Shown: piece after piece, positions 58,544 through 64,000 of the stretch
How positions within the stretch are numbered: the first letter of the stretch is position 1
Layout: each line of letters opens with the position of its first letter
From: Haberlea rhodopensis
Lineage: Eukaryota > Streptophyta > Magnoliopsida > Lamiales > Gesneriaceae
DNA: 64,000 nucleotides
Reading direction: 5' to 3'
Assembly: GCA_907163345.1 (NCBI GenBank)
Contig: CAJQUN010000013.1
Span: 11,945,042 to 12,009,041, forward strand
The notes under the pieces: model-generated
Database searches by the model: none
What the model was told of the DNA's origin: nothing
Seen by the model: only the letters and a program-made list of their open reading frames with translations
Made by a program: the position numbers and the translations under genes

Positions 58544-59271
58544 GGGTTCGTTTGAAGGGAATGATGTGATGAATCTGAGATTGATGAGAGATAAGAGATG
58601 TGGATAAATAATATAGTGTGATAAGTTATATGATGTTTGATATGATTTTAAAATAGTAAATTAATGTTATGTATTTGCTGTAATGATCAAAATACTCTTA
58701 GGTTGCATTTGGATGCAATGGTTTCATTTCAACAATCGATTTAAAAATTTGAACTTGAAATGACTTCAATAATTACGAATTTGAAATATCTTGGTATTGT
58801 TAAAAAAATATCTTAAAATTGAATATGGTGGATTTGAAATCTATGGATTTCAAAATTAATCAAACAATTTGAATGAATTTATATTAAGGATTTGGAATCC
58901 AAATCCATCAAATCTCTCCATCCAAATGGAGCCTTATATTTATATTACATTATTTGTTTATTTACGTATTATATTTGAGGAGGTATGTTAAATTTTTTTG
59001 AAGGAATTTCAAATTTTGTAATATTAAAAAAATGTGGGAAATTGTAAAAATATCATTTTGATATATAAATTTATTAAATGTTTAATTTTTTTACAAAGTT
59101 GACTAAAAAAATTGTCTAGTGATATCACATCCTCCAATATGGGAAAATATAATCGGTTCTAAACCCATTGTTAGCAATCCACGTTCCCATACTAAAAAAT
59201 CAAGCCAGACAACGGATTGATAAATTTTTTTTAATCAATATCTAACCTAATCAGTGAACCCAAACATACCC
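58544..59271. mobile_element. Outer MITE, TSD TAA
   Basis: GGGTTCGTTTG at the left and, inverted, GGGTATGTTTG at the right, flanked by TAA (58541-58543, 59272-59274). A 3-bp TWA duplication fits PIF/Harbinger. It includes the inner MITE and has no transposase. Confidence 0.65.
58701..58933. mobile_element. Inner PIF/Harbinger-type MITE, TSD TTA
   Basis: 233 bp. The left end GGTTGCATTTGGATG and the inverted right end GGCTCCATTTGGATG match at 13 of 15 positions. TTA at 58698-58700 and 58934-58936. Confidence 0.78.
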
Positions 59272-59274
59272 TAA

Positions 59275-62100
59275 AGAAGGGTTAAGTGGATAAGCCGGCA
59301 AAAGAATTTGATTTGCCGCTTTCTTGTCCCCCTCAAACGATCTGTCCCCCTCCTTTCATATTCCTATCCTATCCATATTCTCCAAATTAAATGCCCAACT
59401 TTTCTATTTTATTTCCCTTTATGCCCTTCATAAGATTCTTTGTGTCTCCACTTACCTGCGGTCATTTCCTTTTTGACCTTTTTATCTAAATTAAATGTGT
59501 CATTTTGTATTACAAAACTATATGCAAGTATTTTCATCATCCTGATCGACATCGCATCCCCCAATATAGAATAACGTCTATCACCACCGATTCTATATAT
59601 TTTTATATCAAATTATAAGGAGATAAATTGTAATGTTTTTTATATCTATTACAAACTAGAGCGATGAATATATATATCCTACGTGAGTCACTTTGCTATT
59701 TTTCAAACTAGAGTTAAAAAATTATAATAAATCAACATAAGTAAATTTTCTTACAAGTATATATAAAGATGAAAATGGTGAATTTATAATATGTATATTT
59801 ATTATAATCAATACAATTTATGGAACTTGTAGATATTTTAGTAAATTCACATATATATTTTTTATATTATTAAATAATTCAAATAAACGATGCTCAAATT
59901 TTAAAAAAATTAATTAATTAAATGTTTAAAATAACATATAATACATTATAGGTTACGCAACTGAGAGATCTTAATTTACATTAATTGCTCAAGGGAATTA
60001 CATTCATAATGATCTTTCTCCAAGCATGCTATTGCAGTACAATGATGATATATTATTACCATTTTTTATCTCACTGCCATAAAAAAATTGAGTTAGGGAT
60101 GAGTAAGATTAATTTGTTTTTTCATCATCAAACGTGAAACGAACTCGAGTCTGTCTAAAATAAATATGAGCTCTTATTCATCCCGATAAGACCGAAGAGC
60201 TCCACAGTCATCGATTTAAAATAGCTACAAAATGATAGTTTAATGCCACTTTTAACATATATTGCTGCATTCATCATAAATGTTTTGAAAACAAAATATT
60301 ATGTTCACTTTATTATACCAATATTATGTACACTTTTGTGTCTTTGGGTCTTTTGACCGTACTTTATTATTATATATATATTGGTACAATATTTGACTCC
60401 CATGCTTGAAAATAACATAAGTTGGTAAGTAATAACTATCCATATTAGAAGAGCGATCAAAATTTGACGTTTTAGTTATTGTATTATTTAAGAAATTTGA
60501 GTTGTATCGTTATCTCCAGTTATATTTTTTGAAAAAACGACAAGCATCGTAATACATGCCTAGGATGAGTACTTTCTAAAAAAGGAAAACGGATATAAGG
60601 ATTGTTTTAAAAAATTTAAATGATTTATTTTTGTAAAGTAAAATTGGAAAATGGCATAAATGCAATGAGTATAAGAAACTTAGGGGTTGTTTTCAATCGT
60701 ACCCCGAGCAAGATCCCTTCGAATCTTTACAAACCAAACTTTTTGATTGTTCTTTACCCAAATGTCCAAGCACAAAATATCTATATTTCTCTCTATTTAC
60801 TTATTTTTACCGACCTTTCAACTTCACGAGGCAAAAACTTTTTAAAATTTTAAAACAAATATGAAAACAATTATGGGACCTCGTCCCTTTTAAAGGGTTG
60901 CGTAGTTGTTATCCCAAATACTACAAGCAGTATCATTTGGGGGTAACTACTACTAGATATTAATATTTTCATCCACTTGTTGATTTGGTCATAAGAATGT
61001 TAGCAACAAAACATATTTAAAGATGGGAAATGTGTGTATCGGGAGATTTCATTTAATTAATCAACATTACTTAATGTAAATTTAACATAATTTAAGTAGG
61101 GTCACGTGATGCTGGTGTGGATATACAAGTGCGTTATTAATGCGCCTATTAAAAAATATATATACACACTGATGAAATATATATATATATAACATACACA
61201 TCGATGAAATAAAGTTAAGCATACCTAATACACATAATATTTGACAGACTTACATCATTTTTATATTATTTATAGTGCAATTCAAATATTTTATTCGATC
61301 AGTCGCATAATAGGAATAATTATTGTTCTCCGAAAAATATATATTAGAGAATGAAAAATGAAAATGAATTATGACTATTTGGTCATAAGATAATGAATTC
61401 GAAAAATGAAACCAAATATTATATCTGTGTTTCAACAGGTTTTGTAATACTTTTAATTTATTAAAAAATGAACTATGTTATTTTCGGAGGATTAATGTCT
61501 AACATTTAAGTTCAAGTCTTAATAAAATTCCGTTCATCTTAAAACATCGCACAAACACTCAATACGTCAGTTCATGAATAGATCGTCAATGTGTGAAAGT
61601 TAGGAGGATTATGTGAATTATAGGTCAATATTAAAGCTGCAATTTTGATTTTGTTTTGATGAAAGGATTTATGAGGAAGTGATTACAATTCATTGAAACA
61701 AATCCATTAGACATATTTGTAAATTTTTTGAATAGATGGATTCGAAATCTCTTAGTTTTTATTTTATTATAGTAATATATTCCAATTCATACCTAGTAAA
61801 ATCATTTGAAATAAAATAATCGAGCACTTGTTATTTACCATATGAAGGGCGTATTCGTCATTTGACTCTCTGCCAGAAAGTTTTGGAAGAGAGCCAGTAA
61901 AAACAATTTATCACCTGCAAAAACGACAGGTAATTATTTCTCCCCTGAGCATCTTCAACGGCCACGATCAACTTGCCCCCAGCCGTTGATCTGTATACGT
62001 AATTACCCTTTTGCCCCCATCTTGTCGGATTGCAATTCTTTTACTCGTGCAGCGCTTCGATTTTCTCGGCGAAAGTAACATACATATTTCTTTATTCCTC
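59275..62100. other. AT-rich intergenic region, no gene supported
   Basis: Only short frames. (TA)n tracts at about 60370-60382 and 61178-61192. The last 250 bp before 62100 are less AT-rich and may be the promoter of the Aux/IAA locus (no clear TATA box). Confidence 0.5.
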
Positions 62101-62928
62101 TCTATAGCTTTTTGTTTTTAGTTTTCTTATTGGATGGAGGGTACTTGAAAAATTCTCCCTGCTTTGCGTTTCCTGCTTTTTTCTACAGTTATTCGAAGCT
62201 CTAAATCCGCATCTTCTTTTCAGCTTCTGTGATTACTGCTCACCTCGTGTAATATTCAGGTACTAACTTCCTGTTCTTGCGCACAAGTGGAATTTTGGGA
62301 TTTCTTTTACCGGAAATGCCTTTTTATTTTAAATTTGTGTTTTTTTTAGCTTGGTGTTGTGGAAATTGAGCTGCGATCTTGTAGTTAGTTTGTGGCATTT
62401 GTGGTTTTTTGTCTGTATGATCATGTAAGGAGTATCATGGATCTTGTGCAGCTGAATGAGCAGTGATTGGGAGTTTGTAAAGAGAAAACGTTGGGCGATG
62501 TCTAAGGAGTGTGGTGAAGAAGATAAAATTAAATTTATCTTTTAATTTTATGTTTTTTCCCATTTTTGCGGCGGTATTCATCTGAATGTTTGTGGAGGAA
62601 TTTGATTAATTGTTCTGTGCGAAAAAACTTTACCCTTGTTGTGATTTGATGTTTTAGGGTTGCAGATCTCATTGTAGACCTATTTCGTGTGAATGTTCAG
62701 TTCTTGTCCCGGTTTTAATTAAAAATTACATAAATTTGACGCTAGCGACAAATTTTCCCTTTTCAAAGTGACTCTTATATTTGGCAAAGTCAATGTTATA
62801 CCATGAATTTATATGCTTTAACCGGTTAAGGATTACTATCAGTTTTCTGAACGGAAATCATTTCAATTAAGAGAAACTGTATTTTCCTCTTCTATTTTGC
62901 AGATTTATAGGACACTTTATTGAACTTG
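62101..62928 (+). other. Aux/IAA 5' leader with a 5' UTR intron
   Basis: Likely leader exon up to 62259 (ATTCAG|GTACTAAC), intron 62260-62902 (TCTTCTATTTTGCAG), then ATTTATAGGACAC to the ATG at 62929. A long first intron in the leader is common in IAA8/IAA9-type genes. Confidence 0.5.
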
Positions 62929-64000
62929 ATGTCTCCACCGCTGTTGGGTATTGAGGGGAAAGTCAATGTAATGTTTCTTTGATGGCATCTTCAGGCTTCT
63001 ACAGACTGTATGTCACAGAATGAGTTGGGGCTGAAGGAACGCAATTACATGGGCCTGTCTGATTATTCTTCGGTGGATAGCTCTGCCATTCTCAAGTTTA
63101 CCTGAAAAAAACAATAAACAAATTGAATCTGAAAGCGACAGAATTGAGGCTGGTCTTCCAGGATTCCAATCTCCCGAGAGAGATTCAGGTTTTACCCTGT
63201 TAAGCTCCGGGAATCTTGATGAAAAGCAATTGTTTCCTCTGGCTCCATCGAAGGAAGGAATCTGTTTGGATGTCGCAAAAGACGGTCACTTCCGGAAACA
63301 AAAGAGGATTTTCAGATACCGTAGATGGATTTAGTGAAGGAAATTGGATGTTGAAAGGGTCGGTTTCTGATCCTGGACAATCAAAGGTAAGCCGGTAATG
63401 CTGGGATAAATGTTATGCTTGCCAACAGGCCATCTGGGACTCAGCCATCTGTTAAGAAAGAGGCACCTGCTAAAACATCACAGGAATGCAATAACAAGAT
63501 GAATGGATCTAATGCCAATAATGTTCCTGCGGCTAAGTGCGTGTTTCAGCTCAAAAAGATAAATTTCTAATTTTTTTTAGATGAATATTGTAATCAAGTT
63601 TACTATTCTGGGACTTATGTCTTGCATGTTTCGTTGTTTTACAGAGCACAAGTTGTTGGTTGGCCTCCTATCAGATCTTATAGAAAGAATACTCTGGCCA
63701 CAAACACAAAGAACAGTGATGAAGTTGATGGTCAACCTGGTCCTGGTGCTCTTTTTGTCAAGGTCAGTATGGATGGTGCTCCTTATCTGAGGAAGGTGGA
63801 TCTGAGAATGTACTCCACATATGCTGAACTCTCTATGGCTCTTGGAAAATGTTCAGTTGTTTTACCTTAGGTAAACTTTTCTTCAATCTAAATTCTATCT
63901 TCACCATGTACAAGATTATATGACTGTATTATGGCTTCAGGACAATGTGGACCTCAGGGATCTTCAAACAAGGAAATACCGAGTGAGAGTAAAATGAGGG
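62929..64000 (+). pseudogene. Aux/IAA transcriptional repressor locus (IAA8/IAA9-like), frame-broken, runs off window
   Basis: Aux/IAA proteins repress auxin response factors in the nucleus and are degraded through TIR1/AFB when auxin binds. Recognisable parts: MSPPLLGIEGKVNV (62929), LGLKERNYMGLSDYSSVDSS, LPGFQSPERDSGF, QKTVTSGNKRGFSDTVDGFS and NVMLANRPSGTQPSVKKEAP. After an intron (63537-63644) comes domain II, the degron VVGWPPIRSYRKN, and domain III ALFVKVSMDGAPYLRKVDL. After a second intron (63871-63938) comes QCGPQGSSNKEIPSES. Frames break near 62974, 63105-63150 (which spoils domain I LRLGLP), 63265, 63395 and 63850. Splice sites are intact. It is either a decaying duplicate or an assembly with indel errors. 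Confidence 0.8.

Noticed and set aside
60620..60853. 77-codon frame in the intergenic region
   Set aside because: AT-rich, no recognised domain, no splice or promoter context; expected by chance.
61170..61200. (TA)n tracts as possible origin or matrix attachment
   Set aside because: Short microsatellites with no further support.

Overview
The window is repeat-dense nuclear DNA from a eudicot plant. About 90 percent of it is nested LTR retrotransposons; the last 1-2 kb carries the front of a broken Aux/IAA (auxin response repressor) locus. The evidence is the iMet-tRNA primer sites, the plant-type Ty3/gypsy (Tekay/Del-like) and Ty1/copia (SIRE-like) polyproteins, a tRNA-derived SINE, PIF/Harbinger-type MITEs and the IAA8/IAA9-like protein. 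I cannot name the species. I found no bacterial-style operon, rRNA, tRNA gene or CRISPR array.

Layout. (1) 1-9824: a tandem gypsy array on the + strand, read as integrase tail, LTR, gag-pol, LTR, with exact 6700-bp spacing. (2) 9825-38796: a minus-strand copia element (copia A) cut apart by later insertions. Its 5' part lies at 35746-38796 and its continuation at 9825-10380. Between them is a 25.4-kb composite insert (10381-35745, TSD AGTTC). That insert contains SIRE-like copia B (+, 11677-33041, TSD TGGGG), which itself holds SIRE-like copia C (-, 16192-26007, TSD ACTCT) and a gypsy solo LTR (-, 27010-28769, TSD CTAAG). (3) 38797-40233: a spacer with a SINE relic and a piece of copia A-like LTR. 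(4) 40234-58337: a decayed gypsy element on the minus strand (gypsy D, TSD TATGT/TATGC), split by a very young 9490-bp element with no intact ORF (element E, 44181-53670, TSD ATCAG, LTRs indistinguishable by eye). (5) 58338-64000: AT-rich intergenic DNA with a MITE inside a MITE, then the Aux/IAA locus with conserved splice sites but at least five frame breaks.

How the parts work together. The gypsy LTRs in this window share an RNA-like architecture that ordinary LTR annotation does not explain. In order, they carry (a) clusters of the palindrome CGATCGATCG in the leader (not seen in E), (b) a 5' splice-donor sequence, AG|GTACGT, folded into its own hairpin (GTACGT, 3-6 nt loop, ACGTAC), and (c) tandem arrays of short hairpins of the form AGCG...CCGCT, whose stems change by compensating pairs (AGCG/CGCT, GGCG/CGCC, AGTG/CACT, GACG/CGTC). 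In the two elements with a readable gag start, a good 3' splice site sits one base before the gag ATG. Splicing would therefore remove the arrays and the primer site from gag mRNA and leave them only in full-length genomic RNA. I propose this as a splice-gated packaging or genome-marking signal, analogous to the retroviral leader. This is inference from sequence and is the main discovery candidate of the window.
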